NCBI GenBank assembly: GCA_015680685.1
Contig: MNCI01004113.1
Span: 279,396-343,395, forward strand
Direction: 5' to 3'
Length of the DNA stretch: 64,000 nucleotides
Source: Gnetum montanum
Lineage: Eukaryota; Streptophyta; Gnetopsida; Gnetales; Gnetaceae
Shown in pieces: positions 46,043 to 59,599 of the stretch. Below the pieces are notes generated by a model, which was not told the origin of the DNA, did no database searches, and saw only the letters and a list, made by a program, of their open reading frames with translations. The position numbers and the translations under genes are program-made. The stretch's first letter is position 1. Each line of letters opens with the position of its first letter.

Positions 46043-46886
46043 TGATGAGTACCAAGTATATCCTATGCCCAACCATACGAATCATTAGCGTTCACTAAGC
46101 AATCTAGTTGAATTTTGTAGACTTTAGTTGTCCAAGCACATTGGGTCTAGGAAGTGAACCTAATAGACATGATCATTGTCTTCTCAATTCCACTTTTGAC
46201 GTGCAAGTATATGATTAAGTGTTACTAAGACATATGATTTTTATCATTTTATCTTTTGTCATTTAATCATCTAAGTGCTGAAGATAGAGTAATAAGTGCT
46301 TAATTAATCTACTAACTAACTAATACTTAACTAATCCTAACATAAGCATCTATTCCCACTTTTTGTACACATCTTGGACACATTGCAATGCTAGTAGGTT
46401 ACCAAGCGTTAAGCACTACTAGGATTACCAAGCATTAATGTATGCTTGAAGTGGTTGTACTTATGTGTGTTTTTTAATTGATATTAATTACTTAATTAAA
46501 GTTCATTAAAGTAAACTGCATGAATAATAAATGCCAAAGAAAACATTAATCTATTCCAAGTTTTGCAAGATTTGATAACAAAAGCTCATCTTTATTGCCA
46601 TTCACACTAAGGTGCTTAAGTACATTAGTGCTTAAATAAAGATCCATACACTTCTTTGACTCCTACTACAAGCACTCATAAAATATTCTAAGTTTCAAAA
46701 GGAAAAACTACAAGAGCTTCACTGCAACTAATGGAAAGATGCCATAAATTCAGTGGGTAGACGCACATTTATAGGTGATAATAGGGTGCCACATTGACAG
46801 GTACTCATCAATGGGGCAAACCCTGCATCGATAGGATAATGTTGATAACATTCCATCAATGTGGCCCAATGATGCATGGTTCATCA
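46043..46886 (-). repeat. TE-F 3' LTR
   Basis: About 844 bp on +, from TGATGAGTACC to GGTTCATCA; pairs with 57129-57976. By eye the two differ at more than one base in ten. Confidence 0.9.
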
Positions 46887-47049
46887 TAGTTCCATGAGTA
46901 AATGGAAACTCATCCTTACGAAATTTTGGCTAGTATGGGTTTATTGACCAACTACAGACACAAAAACTAAAACAACAAAAACTAAGTGTCCAAGTGTATA
47001 GATTTATAATCATTATAAAAATTGGTGTTCAAGAAAACAAAATTGAACA

Positions 47050-49870
47050 TCATGATAAAAAAAGAAATATAACTCCTATGATGGCTTGAAGATGAGGAAG
47101 AAAATCAGAACATCTAGGTGTTGGAGGCTCTTGAGGCTCCAAGGAACCTTCTCCTACTTCAGGTGCCCATGTTTTTTGAGGCAGTGATTTTTGTTGACCT
47201 ACTACAGCTACAATTGCTAGTGGAAGATGGCAGGCATCCAACAATGCCTTCATATTCTTCTCCTTACTTTGGGAATCATTCATAGTCCATGTTGCTTTTG
47301 GAATGGAAAAATATCATGGACAAGGCATTACCAGGAATAGCTCCTTCACATTGATGAACTAGGCTATGAATTACTTTCATTCCACATTGAATACCTTAAC
47401 AACATTCTGCAACTCTTAGTAGTCATTCAACATCTTGGCTAGGTTCTCAGTAATTGATCTCTGATTAGTGAAATGCTCCATGAGAAAATTGTGTTCAATG
47501 TTTGCAACCTCAAGCTTTTTCTTGGTCTCTTTGTGATGTTTTAAATCTACCTTGTGCAACAAGTATGAGCTAGCCATTTACTTCACCAACACTAACTATG
47601 GCCTTTTGAAAATTAGCATTACCAGGTTTGCATATCAAAGGTTGGAAAGCTTCATGTATTCAATAATTTCCTCAATGTGGAGCTTCTTCATGTGAATTTC
47701 AGCTTTATTGTATTCATTTAGCTAATCAAAGATAGATTGCCTAACATCACCTCCTTGTTGGAGCTACTGGAGGGCCTCATTGACTTTTTCCTTTATCAAT
47801 TAAATGTGTTTTTTACTCAGCTTCTTTTGTAAGCTAACCTAGTCTCTATAGTGATTCTTAACCCTCTCAAATTTGAGGGCTTTATTCTTCCATGCAATGA
47901 TCTCTATTATAGATTTCTGACACAAGGCATAGACTTCCTCCATTGAGAGATTCCTATTTTTTATTGCTAACCTCCTCAATTCAGTGTTCACCTTGGTAAG
48001 ATGCTCCTACTATTGATGGATAAATTCAAACATCTATTATTTCTACTCATCAACATTCCACAGGTGATGATTTTCTATGGTTAGGACCTCATTCTCCTAG
48101 TAGGTCTAGACTAATTCCTTCTAGATGTTGTACGTTGTGGCATTGGCCAAGGGTTGGTCAAAGATCATTTTCTCCTTGACATACTCAACCTCTTTGAGTT
48201 TAGCTTGAAGCTGTTGGAAAGATTCATCTCACGTAATTACTAAGTTGAGCACTGTGGGATTAGCAAGGTAGGCTCTTAGTTCAAAAACCTCTACAACCAA
48301 GCATTGTTTTTCTACCCTAGCTATTTCAAGTTGTCCCTCCATGATGATGCATTTACCCCTTGCCTCGAGCAACTCTGATTGGGTAGTAGTGATGGTATCC
48401 AAAAGATCAAAGACATCTCAAATTAGTTGTTCAATTTCCACCAATCACTCCAGCAATTCCTCATGTTGTACTACACTTAATCTTCTAAAAGTGCATGTAG
48501 ACATCTACACATCTCTAGCTATATAAACATCTAGAACAAACATTATAGGCACATTGAGTGCTTCAGCCACTCTATCAACAACCACTTTGGTTGTTGTCTC
48601 CTATCCTTAGTGCTGCATCACCAAAACAGTAGTCCCTTCACCCTCCTCCAAACATACTGAAAAGGTAGTGACATTCCTAGATATGTCTAGGAATTACTAC
48701 TTCTATGAGAGGGATAGTATTACCTCTTAGGAACTTGGATTCAACCTTGTGGGCATCTACATTCATTGGGCAGAAAATATTGATGTCCCATCCTCCATCT
48801 AGCTTATGGTTTGAGCCACTTCATTAAGGTAACTCATGGTTGGTTGATACATAAATGGATCACCACCACTCATCCCTACTTGCTATTGCTACAAGAGTTT
48901 CTCTCAAAGTTCACACATGTGATTAATGTTAGCATAGGCCTCCAATGTTGTTTCATGAATGGGTGGTGGAGTTGGTGGTTGCTTCTCCTCTTCCTAGACT
49001 ACTTTTATAGGCACTTTGTCTTTCATCATCTCCACCTAGGAAGCAGTTGGATCATGATGAATTGCATCATTGGTGTAGTGGGCTATGCCTCCCCTCTTAC
49101 ATAATTTTCTAATAAGGCATGGGAGGGGAAATACCTTCCTTTTACATTCATTCTCCTTGAAGCACTTCTCTATCTCAAGATAAATTAGCTACAGAAGGTT
49201 GACAGGGAATCATTTTCTTAGAGTAACATATGCATGGGTAGAGAAGGTTGTGACTTTGCTAGGCCTCACTATTGGAATAAGGTAAAAGGATACTTTCTTG
49301 AAATAAGCATGTTCCACCATTATTAGTGCATCATACTCCTTAGAGTCCACTTCATCACTTCACTATGTTCATTCTTTCTTGATGTCTGGATCTACTTGCA
49401 TTGGAATTTTAACAATGATGGCCCCAATTTTAGGTAACTGAAGGGCCTGATCAATTTCTTTCACCAAGTAGAACATAGTTAAGTTCTTTTTTTTTTTACC
49501 ATGGCATTTGCCTACTTATTATTCTAGAAGAGGTATGTCTCTTCCATGTACCACTCCCCACTAGAAGTGATGATGGGCTCCTAAAAGATGGATTTCTAAA
49601 CCTTCTTGGATGCTTTTTTCTTGAGGAAATCCTCTGCCAAGGTGACCTCAAGGTTTGATCTTTTCCCAGGTGCCTCATCTCAATGATATTGTTCAATTGT
49701 GACTACTTTGAGAATCTATTTGATAGACTCCACTTCAGGCTCCTCCTGCTAACTACATGGGTTTCTATAGCCTACTGCTAGGGCTATTGTTGGTCCCTTC
49801 TAGTTCTTGGCCATTTTTTCCTTAGTTGGGATGGTCCTTCTTTTTATGGGTACTTTTCCTTTGGTGCCAT
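47050..49870 (-). pseudogene. TE-F extra 3' ORF: long coiled-coil protein
   Basis: Same strand as pol, in the position where Athila elements carry an env-like gene. The ATG at 49870 opens MAPK; a one-base shift then leads into a frame that runs about 930 codons to 47050 with roughly 40 stops, mostly TAG. The N-terminal third contains KVFPLPCLIRKLCKRGGI near 49110-49160, which resembles the end of plant transposon-associated (PTP-type) domains (known-family resemblance, from memory). The middle and C-terminal parts (about 48450-47350) are charged and helical with heptad-like spacing (TKKKLEVANIEHNFLMEHF). A Pro/Glu-rich end follows (PEVGEGSLEPQEPPTP). No signal peptide or membrane segment is convincing, so an envelope role is not supported. 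Confidence 0.68.
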
Positions 49871-50879
49871 CTATGAACACAACAGGAACCAAGGATTAGC
49901 ATGTGATGTGTAACTTATAATGTTTAGGTACCTTATCTCATTGGTTAGTTACACTTGGTTAATTTATGACCATGACAAATTGAGTATTTTAGTATTATTT
50001 GATTAATAAGATTATTGAAGTTCATTGGAAGGGGTTAACTTTCATAAATTGGTCATTTAATATTATTTTATTCATTAAACCCTTGTGGATTTAGAAGAAT
50101 TTCAAATTTCTTTTTGTCAAACTTAAGGTTTATGGTTCCCGTGACATAGAACTTACCTCTTGTAGTTGCAAGATTGAAGAACACAGGTAATTAGACAAAC
50201 GGCTTGAAAGTTATGGGCTCTAGAAGGTTCTAGGCTTTGAAAAATGTAAAAACCTCCTCCTCGTTTAAGCAAAAATGTGAAAAATGGCAAAGTGTTCATG
50301 TGTACTTATAAGATTTTTTCTACCGCATTGATGGGATCTCGTCTACACGACTAGCTCCATAGATGGGATCCTATCAATGGAGCCTATCACAAAAATTATT
50401 CACATTAAAAATAATGAAAAATAGAGAGAGTTAGAACATGAACTTGGGATTCTCAAAGGGCTAGAAAAGCCATGAACATGATGAAACTATGCAAGATGGC
50501 TAGATTAATCACAAAAATGAATTTTTGTGCTAAGGAGCACATAGTTGGATGCAATCAATGGGGTGCACAAAGGATTTGATCGAGAAAATGCCTAAGGATA
50601 GGAAACTTAACTAGCCCAAAATAAAGAAAAATGCAATTAAAACATAAGAAAAACACAACCCAAAATAAAGTAAAATGCACTAAAGATGATGTAAAATAAA
50701 AATGGTAAAAAAATTTGTAAAAATTGAGAAGCCACTTTGATTAATTTAGCATGGATGGTTTTCTCCCTCACAATTGAGTTGGAAGGAGGAGATCCAAAAT
50801 TTTGAGCAAGGTTATCCATCCGAGGAGGTGTTACTAGCACTAGCACTCTTGGGCTTATGGAAAAGCTTTATTTGTTGAA

Positions 50880-52060
50880 TGTTGACTAATAGCCTTTTAT
50901 TTAGGCTCTCAAGCTTGTATATTAACATGGCCCTAGAGGAAAAGGTTTCGTAAATGATGTAAGGTCCTTCCCATAATATTTGGAACTTAGTTCATTGAGG
51001 TATGTATGTGGGGTTACAATATCAGGCCTTAGCTCTGGTTGAAGTTTCACCTTCCTAATTTTAAGATCATTTCATTTCTTGTTAAATGCCTTATGAAACT
51101 CATTAGATGATAGGGCTACTAGAAAATTTTCATGTAGCACATTAAGGTTTATCAGTATTTCTTTTTGTGCTAAACTTAGGTCAAGGTCAAGTTACAAGCT
51201 ATTGAAAGTGTATGGAGCTCAGTCTAAATAGGAAGAGTTGGTATTTTTTCAAACACTAGTTCATTGGGAGAATAACCTATAGGGAGTTTCTAGGTTGAGT
51301 AAGGGCATCATTAAGTTTAGTACTCTAGTCTTTTCTATACTTTCTAACTATTCTTGTTAAGATCTTAGTGATCTCACTATTCATAAGCTCAAATTAACCA
51401 TGGGCTTGGGGGTGGTAGGGTGTTATTAATTTATGTTCAACCCTAAGCATGGCATGAGCTTCCTAAAAGTAGTGCTTGTAAAGTAAGTAACATTGTCAGA
51501 AATAAGTGCATATGGCATACCAAACCTATTTACAACATTTTCTTGTATAAATCACATAGCTATAGAAGATGTACATTTTCTATAGAAGGTAGTTTTTGCT
51601 TCTACCCATTTTGTACAATAGTCAATAATGACTATGATGTACACCTTTCCATTTGACATGGGTGTGATGGAACCCATGAAATCAATGTCCTAGATTTTGA
51701 AGGATTCTGGTGGTTGGAACCACTACTAAGGTTCCTCCATATGAGTAGTCATTCCACCATCATGTTGGTAGTGTTCACAAGAGTGAAGAATCTCTGAAGA
51801 GTTTTGGCCAATAATACCTTGCCATAAAGATCTTAATGGTCATGCATCTTCTAGCATAGTGGCTCCCACAAGGACCCTCATGAGCATCTTGAAGAACATG
51901 TAGTTGATGAACATCAAGGATATACCAATGAACTAGTCTATCAACACACACATTGTAAAGATGCCTATTGATCTCCATGAAGCATTTGGCTTATTATCCT
52001 TCTTTTATGGCATCTCCTAAGTTAGAAGGTAGGTCAGAATGCCATCGTACCAGTTAGGCT
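50880..52060 (-). pseudogene. TE-F integrase
   Basis: Zinc-finger region near 51980-51850 with DAHEGPCGSHYARRCMTIKI and YYWPKL. The catalytic core has DIDFMGSITPM near 51690 (first Asp), ISDNVTYF near 51490 (second Asp) and, after a frameshift, ITPYHPQAHG and FELMNSEI near 51400-51370 (Glu kept). The three catalytic acids are therefore still encoded, but in different frames. A C-terminal part extends to about 50880. Confidence 0.78.
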
Positions 52061-52700
52061 CATTGGGCACTTGCTTAGTTATAGCCCTAGAAAAAAAAGT
52101 TCATCAGGAAACTGATCAAAACGTGGATTTTCCTTTTCTTTATTGTCCCATCATAACTATGAAAAAGTGATCAACAACCACATTCTTGATTCATTTTCGA
52201 TCTACCATCATAAGATCAAATTCCTGCAAGATCACAAGCCACTATATGACAGAGGGGCTCACCATTGGTTTATTCATAATAAATTAGATTACACTATGGT
52301 CTATCTGTAAGAATAGCTAATTTCCAAGCACATAGTGCCTAAATTTTTTCAAGGAATACACCACCACCATTAGTTCTTTCTCTATTGTGGTGTAATTTAG
52401 CCATGCATCCAGAATGCTTCGGCTCACATAGTGGATGTAGTAGGGACATTTCTGATTGTCTAGCTATGTGAGCATGCCTTAAAAAGCATAATTTGATGCA
52501 TCCATCATGATATGAAATGGTCTAGGCCAATCAAGTTCTCATAGAATTAGAGTTTCTATGAGATTTTGCTTGAGTTACTAGAATTCCTTCTCGCATTTCT
52601 CAGTCCAAAAAGATAGATCATCCTTTTTTGAAAGCTTCATTAATGGTTTTGTGATTTTAGAGAAATTCTCTATGAAGTGTCAATAATAACTAGTGTGACC
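52061..52700 (-). pseudogene. TE-F RNase H
   Basis: Ordinary Ty3 RNase H after RT. FHIMMDASNYAF near 52510 (catalytic Asp region), LDAWLNYTTIEKELMVVVYS near 52410-52350 and the LFLQIDHSVI block near 52300 (family T-D-H) are readable. The usual downstream IKNVVVDHF string is near 52170. Stops are frequent. Confidence 0.72.
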
Positions 52701-52747
52701 AAGAAATGACCATACATCTTGATAGTTTCCAATTGATAGATAATTCC

Positions 52748-53870
52748 TTAGATAACCCTTATTTTCTCAAGGCCTACCTCAATCCCTACTTGTGATATTT
52801 TGTGTCCTAAAACAATACCTTCTTGGATCATCAAATGGCTCATTTGCCAATTGAGCCAAAAGTTGGTCTTCACACACCTTTTTAGCACTTTCTCAAGGTT
52901 GTCCAAATCTTTCTCAAATGTAGCACCGTAGGTGGAGAAGTCATCCATGAACACTTCTACCCCACTACCAATTTGTTGTTGAAAGATTCTCAAGACAAGG
53001 TGCTGGAAAGTTATAGGGGCATTACCACAGACCAAATGACATCTTTCTATATGAAAAAGTTTCCCAAGGACTTGTGAATTTTGTTTTAGCCTAATCCTTA
53101 GGTGTAATCTAGATTTGGTTATAGCCACTATAACCATCTAGAAATATGTAATAGTAATGCCCAGAGATGGTATCCAACACCTAGTCCATAAATGGCAAGG
53201 GAAATGATCTTTATAAGTTGTCATGTTCAATGGCCTAAATCTGATACAAATCCTCCACTTACCACCTTTGTTTGGCATGATCACAAGTGGGCTAACCCAC
53301 TCACTATCTACAATGGAATAGATGAACCCCATCTTGAGGATTTATTCAATCTCCTCCTTGATGATTTGCTTTACTTTGGGATTCAACCATAACTATGGCT
53401 ACTTCTTTGGCTTCATGGAGGGATCTATATAGATACAGTTTTGGCATATTTTTGGATCAATTCTAACCAATTCATGATATGACCAAAAAAAAAAATTTGT
53501 CCATTTTTTGACCACATTTAATAGCTTACCTTTTTTCTTAGGAGCAAGACTGGCATTGATTATAATCAACTTGCCATTATTCAGAAAGACATATTTCATT
53601 CTGGTTGACAAAGGTTTCAACTCAAGGGACTCATGTTTAAAGCTCTTAGGAATTTCCAACTCTCCCCAATTAGTGTCATTAGGTTCATCATTGAAGAGTT
53701 GGTGATGAACTAGCTTCAGTTTGTATATGCCTTCAACATAGGCACTTGTCAAGCTCTCAATTGGTTCCATGCATATTATTGAGCTACTATCAAAGTCAGT
53801 TATTAGCCACTGGGTGCCCTCATGTTTTGTGGCTACTGCATATAGGAACCTTTGAATTTGAGACACAAGG
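52748..53870 (-). pseudogene. TE-F reverse transcriptase with pre-RT linker
   Basis: The linker 53866-53399 ends SMKPKK. RT then reads WVSPLVIMPNKGGKWRICI (53300-53240), TYKDHFP, and after a short loss the catalytic box EVFMDDFSTYGATFEKDLDN near 52955-52895 with both Asp kept. LNWQMSHLMIQEGIVLGHKI follows near 52850-52790. These blocks are typical of Athila RT. Two stops divide the gene into three open pieces, all in the same frame. Confidence 0.86.
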
Positions 53871-53989
53871 ACACACTACCTACATATTATGATGGATGTA
53901 CTTTTCACAAATCATAGCTTCTATACACAACTGCACCTTGTCTCACTATACATGATGCATGGAATGTGCTTCTTCTCTATCTTTCAAAT

Positions 53990-54330
53990 TCATTTTTCTT
54001 AAAACATTTTAAGGAGATGTCTCTAATTTCCAACCATGCATCAATGGTGCTCAACCAAGCCCTCCCCATGATGATTGGGAAGTCCTCCTTACAATTATTA
54101 ACATGGATCACTAGGAAATCCATAGGATAAAATCACCCATAGACAATGGTCATAATGTCCTCCATTAATTCCAAGGGAATAGTGATAAACTGATCTACCA
54201 ACTCAAAATGGATTTTGTTCTTCTTAAGTGGAGGTAGGTTTCAAGCTTTGTACATCTCACAAGAAATCAAATTCACACCAGAACCTAAATCTAGAAGAAC
54301 CTTGCAAGGATCATTCCCAACAATTTTCAA
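53990..54330 (-). pseudogene. TE-F protease
   Basis: VLLDLGSGVNLISCEMYKA near 54300-54245 is the active-site block (Athila form D-L-G-A-S, here D-L-G-S-G). DFLVIHVNNCKEDFPIIMGR and AWLSTIDAW near 54125-54040 match the second half of the fold. Stops lie near 54240 and 54150. Confidence 0.75.
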
Positions 54331-54639
54331 ATAGATGAGAGGACTTATAGGATCATATCTTTCTATAGAAAAGATAACCAACCTTAATCTAATCTATGAC
54401 AGCATGGAAATTATGTACTTTGGGAGGTGTTTTGTTTGAAGGGTTCTCAAAAAAAATGAAGCATAGGATGAGGGAGAACAAAGGTCATCAGTAGCAACTA
54501 TATCTGAGGGTTTGGAAGGACTATGGGTTCAGAAGAAAGGCATTTTTTAGGATCTATTCTTTGAACCACTTGGCTAAGGATCTAACTATAAGTTAATAGC
54601 CCTTGTGGTGTTATGTTGTTGTGGCTAGGCTAAAATTTC

Positions 54640-56640
54640 ATCTTGCATCAATGGAGTAGGTGGTAATTTAGTTGAGGGTAGAGGAACATGTGCAAAAGGA
54701 TGAGAAGGGTAGTGATGAAATGGGGATTTACCTCTTGGATATTGTACTCTATAGTATTTAGAAGGATAGTAGTGATTCTAGAATGAAGCATGATTGAAAG
54801 AGTCACCCAAAGAAATGGGCTGTTGAACATAGTACCCATATGAATTAGGCTATTGGTAAGGGTACTATTTCCTTGGGGGTGGCATCCCCTACAATTGTAG
54901 GTAATGCCACTATTAATACTGCTCATAAGTTTATAGTGGAGCTCCACTTGGATAGTAGGCTTATTGTTGGTGGAACTTCTTAGTATTTCCTTAAAGATAA
55001 GGTTATCCTTTGGGCACTTATCTTCTTACCAATATAGGATTCACTGCATAGATCTTGGACTCCTATAAGTATGACACAATGGAACAACACTCCTTAAAAT
55101 GTTCATATTGAAAAATTTCACACCCACCATCATCATTTTATTTGAAGCCCACAACCGCCTCTATGGCAATAGCCTTGTCCTTACTCCTTTGGGCACATTC
55201 AACTTCATTCCTTCTTCTGCGATCATAATCACTACTTTGCTCCTTGGATTGCTCTCCTATTTTTAGAGTGGTTTGAAATTTTTCATCCAAAGAATCTCAC
55301 ATTTTATCTACCTTATATGAAATTTTAGAAATAGAATTTTGGATTAGTAAGGTCTTACATTGCACCACCTCATCAAATGGTGCCTCCTCCTCATTGTCAC
55401 AAAACTAGACTTTGCTTTTGTGGATTGAAGGATCTTGGTTATACTCCTTTATAGTTTTTCTTTTCATTAATTCTCCTTCTTCTTTGACAATCTGCTCTCT
55501 TAGCCTTTAAATCTGATGGACCCTTAATTCTAAAAGTCTCCCTTGGGCATAGACCCCAAGAGTTCTCCTCGTTTCTAAATGGATCCCATCTATGATATGG
55601 TAGAGTTTCTCCCTTTGAGAATAACCATAGATAGGACATTAGTGTAAGAGAGAATAGTACTTGTCCATGGTTGTGTTTAAGGGTTCATGTATTCCTTGTT
55701 TCTAGCCTTGGATCTACTTTCTTAGGTTAGATACTTAGGAGTAAGTTTCATACTTGTCATTGAATAGCTCAAGCATTGTACTCCATCTATGGATTGATTT
55801 CGACTCCAATGACCAATGTCAACTTTCAGCTTCTTTGATGAGTATCCTTGTGAATAACTTTAATTTTTGCCGTTCATTCTCCACATTCTACAAGGTAAAA
55901 GCATTATGAAAGGCTTGAAGATGATTTTTTGGATCTAAGTTGTATCCCCCTTCAAACTTGGGGATATTGTTCAAATCCAATCATTTGATTCTGCTATCTT
56001 TCACATATCTCATTGGGATCCTCATGGCCTTTGCAATGTTTAAAATATTTCTAGTAGCAGGTAAAGGTTCATCATAATCATGGCCTTGGTGATGGCCATG
56101 ATGCTTATGATGCCCTCTATTATCCCTTCATTTGTGATGGTGGACATCCCTTGAATGCACACATCACTGATCTCTACTAGTCTGGTGAGCCCTATGATCA
56201 TATTTTTTCCATCGATTACCTCCATAACAGTCATGTGCTATGCTACTTTGATCAAAGCTAGAGGAGAAAGAAGAGGATGTCAAAGGTGAAGAGGAAGAAG
56301 GACTAACACTACCATAGTGCCTACCACCCCCTCTTCTTTGGTCACAACCATGATCATCATGTCTTTCATCATCATGATGCTTGTCCCCATTCCTACCATG
56401 ACTCCCACCTTTGGAGCCCCCATGACCATGGGACCCATTCTTTCTTGAACTAGGATTGTTTATAGTGGACTGCAAGTTTTGGTTCAGATCCCCTTCATCA
56501 GAACCAAGGAAAGGAGAGTCAGTGAATTGAGAACCCCCAAATAAGGGATCCTCATTGTCTATTTGGCTTGACAGGTATGAAGGGTTATTAAACTGTTTCT
56601 TCTTTGATGTTTCATAATGCATCTCCTATTGTGAATCTCT
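54640..56640 (-). pseudogene. gag: TE-F gag
   Basis: Starts near 56622 (MHYETSKKKQF). The N-terminal part is Gly/His/Asp/Arg- and Ser-rich (HGHGGSKGGSHGRNGDKHHD near 56430-56370). The capsid core lies further on: FEGGYNLDPKNHLQAFHNAF near 55960-55900, IHRWSTMLELFNDKYETYS near 55790-55740 and YSLLHQCP-type helices to about 55640. A C-terminal Pro/Tyr/Ser-rich region extends to 54647. About 20 stops; the core stays in a single frame over long stretches. Confidence 0.72.
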
Positions 56641-57109
56641 CTTTCATTGTGCTAGAGTGGGATGATAATCTTGGTAGTTGTGGTCCTACACAATGTATTT
56701 AGCATTAAGACCTTGAATTCCCAATTTCATAAGAGTGTCTAGTACCATCATAGGAATTGATGGACCAAGTGGCAACAAAATGTTTCCCTCCATGTTCCTC
56801 CACTATAGCTATTCATCTTGATGTAGGATGAAGAAGAAGTTGGACACATACTCATCAAGATGAGTATATCCTAGCTTGCATTTCTAGGGCATTGGCAGAT
56901 TTGACCATTCATTCATTTGTTGATTATATCTATACTCAAACTTTGGTGGAGGATCATCCTTGTGAGAAGAAGATATTTTAATTTATTAAGAAAAATAGTA
57001 TGCTTGCAAATATACTCACTTAGTTGAATGATTTAGCTTTGACGAGTTTGTTACAAAGTGGTTGAATGATTTTCACTAATTTCTAAATAGCGCACATAGC
57101 TAACTAAAG

Positions 57110-57128
57110 TTCTCAAAAACAACGTCAA
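57110..57128 (-). other. TE-F primer binding site (degenerate tRNA-Asp type)
   Basis: On - the string TTGACGTTGTTTTTGAGAA abuts the 5' LTR. It fits the Athila site TTGGCGCCGTTGCCGGGGA with differences that are nearly all C-to-T or G-to-A. Confidence 0.55.
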
Positions 57129-57976
57129 TGATAAGGAGCAAGTATACCCTATGCCCAACTATACAAATCACTAGTGTTCACTAAACAATCTGAATTTCAT
57201 AGACTTTAGCTTTCCAAGTACACTAGGTTTAGGAAGTGAACCTAAGACACATGATCATTTTCTTCTCAATTCCACTTGTAAGGTGCAAGTGTATGGTTAA
57301 GTGTAACTAAGGCATATGATTTTTATCATTTTATCTTTTATCGTTTAATTGCCTAAGTGCTAAACATAGAGTAATAAATGTTTAATGAATCTAATTAATC
57401 TAATAACTAACGAATGCTTAACTAATCCTAACATAAGCATCCATTCCCACTTTTCGTACACATCCTGAACACATTGCAATGCTATTGGGTTACCAAGAGT
57501 TAGACGCTACTAGGATTACCAAGCATTAATGTATGATTGAAGTGGTCGTACTTATGTGTGTTATTTAATCAATATTAATTATTAATGAAAATTCATTAAA
57601 GTAAAGTTCATGAATAATAAATTCATAAGAAAACATTAATATGTTTCAAGTGCTACAAGATTTGATTAGAAAAGCTTGTCTTTATTTTCATTCACATTGA
57701 GGTGCTTAGGTACATTAGTGCTCAAATAAAGATCCATACATTTTTTTTACTCCTATTGTGGGAAGTCAAAAAATATTCTAACTTTCAAAATGAAATATTG
57801 TAAGAACTTCACTACAACTAATGGAAAGATTTCATAAATGAGGCAAGTAGGTGCACATTTATAGCTGATGATAGGATGCCATGTCGATAGGTACTCATCA
57901 ACAAGGCAAACCCTATGTTGACAAGATTGCATTAATGACATCCCATTGACATAGCCCAATGACACATGCTTCATCA
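57129..57976 (-). repeat. TE-F 5' LTR
   Basis: About 848 bp on +, from TGATAAGGAGC to GCTTCATCA, next to the primer site and followed by CTAAT. Partner of 46043-46886. Confidence 0.9.
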
Positions 57977-57981
57977 CTAAT

Positions 57982-59040
57982 GATACATTAAAAAAAACTA
58001 CACAAAGAAGGATAAGTGGGATACCATTTACTAGTTCATAAGATTATGAGAGTTGGTTGTCATTGGCCTATGATGATTACCAACACTTATAATCATTCTA
58101 AAACTTGTGTGTAATGCTAATTATTTAAATAAAGTTACTTGAAAAGTTAAAATTCTTTACAATCTATTATAGAAGTCAAACCTTTTGCAAAATATGCTTT
58201 AGACTTTAGAGGGGTAAACAATTCATCATCATCCACCCAACATACATTCATTCTTGTAGCTACTAATTATTGCACACATTGGCTAGAATCTAAAGATACT
58301 GGAATCACAAGTTCTTGTGAAGTCATCCAATTTCTAGAAAATGATATAATTTCTATATATGGGTACCCATACACTCTAGTAGCAGATAACATTCTTGCTT
58401 TTGTTTGTTTAAAATTTACAAATTAGGCTAGAGAACATAATGTTATTATATAGTGTGTAAGTAAATACTATCCTCATGGTAATGATCTAGTAGAGCCATC
58501 CAACAAGATTATATTAGATAGAATTAAGAACATGAATACTCAAAATCTTCACACATGATATGAAAATTTAAAATGGATGGTATGGGCATAGAAAATTCAT
58601 TGTAAAGAGTCAAATAAAACCATATCATATAATTTAGTGTATGGACAAATGTCTATTTTACCCATAAATTTACAAATCCCAATGAATCAATTTTTCTTAG
58701 ATTATTTATCAATCAATGAACATTTAATTTTATGAACATGTGACATTTGGAATTTATATATTAAGAGAATAAAAGTAGTGAAGAGCTTGTTTAATCATTA
58801 CTAAATTTCCAAAAGATAGTTCGACAGGAAATTCACTGATTAAATTTTTAGGGATGGTGATCTAGTCCTTAAAAGAGATAGTGTGTCTAGTCAAACATGC
58901 CTACAAAATAAGTTTTCTCCTATGTGATCAAGCTCCTATTAACTCATACATGTCATTGGATCCAATGTTTATAAGATCACCGATCTACAAGAAAACAAGT
59001 TGTACATTTCTACTCTATTGTTCTATATAAATATCTAGTA
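57982..59040 (+). pseudogene. TE-E integrase (continues after TE-F)
   Basis: Picks up the pol interrupted at 46042. The zinc-binding part reads YHLLVHKIMRVGCHWPMM near 58021-58080. The catalytic core has KYALDFRGV near 58180-58215 (first Asp), VADNILAF near 58380-58405 (second Asp) and NDLVEPSNKI near 58482-58512 (Glu), so all three DDE residues are present. A GPY/F-like end (RDGDLVLKRD, later SNVYKITDLQENKLYIS) runs to about 59025. Stops lie near 58424, 58457 and 58558. Confidence 0.82.
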
Positions 59041-59599
59041 AATTCCTAAGGACTTTTTCTTTTTATCTTGTTTTTTTCTTTTACATTTCATATGTATATA
59101 GTTGTGTCTACATATTTTACTCGCATTTCTATGGTAATTTCTATGCATGTTTTGGTTTGATCATTTTCACTAGCTTTCTAATGATTTTTTATATTCATTT
59201 TCATATAATTTTAATAATTAATATGATCATTTAAGTAGCTAGTCTTTGGGTCATCATAACACCATTTTGTGTTGATATGCATGTAATATTTTGTATTGCT
59301 CACTTTATATTATATTATTCCTTATATATTACATAAATAAAAACTTATATAATATATATTAAATAATTTTATGATCTCATATAAATTGTTTCAAGAGTAA
59401 TAGCTAATTAGTTATATTAAGTTATTGAGAATATGATTTACATTCACTTATCATGATTATATAAATTGAGGATATGTGAAGTTAAAAGACTAGTTAGTCA
59501 TGATAACTAGGTGGCCTTAGAAAATTCCATACTTCTTTTCCTATGCCCTAATCCAAAAGTATGATGATCCATTACTATCCAGTAATGGGGCTAAGTGAC
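59041..59599. other. TE-E 3' untranslated DNA
   Basis: AT-rich, with no frame or motif. It is bounded on the right by the solo LTR. Confidence 0.5.

Larger units (their letters stand above)
46043..57976 (-). mobile_element. TE-F: Athila-like Ty3 element with an extra 3' ORF
   Basis: LTRs 46043-46886 and 57129-57976, TG to CA, with exact CTAAT duplications at 46038-46042 and 57977-57981. Genes read on -: gag (about 56640-54650), protease, RT with an intact FMDD box, RNase H, integrase, then a long extra frame (49870-47050) before the 3' LTR. The RT text (FMDD, LNW, EGIVLGHKIS) and protease text are Athila-like. The primer site resembles tRNA-Asp. A TATA box on - is kept in the family LTRs. 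All frames carry stops, mainly TAG. Confidence 0.9.

Noticed and set aside
48341-49104. Plus-strand frames of 61 and 97 codons inside TE-F
   Set aside because: They are complements of the long minus-strand coiled-coil frame.
47050-49870. Viral-type envelope gene in TE-F
   Set aside because: Position fits, but no signal peptide, transmembrane segment or cysteine pattern supports it.
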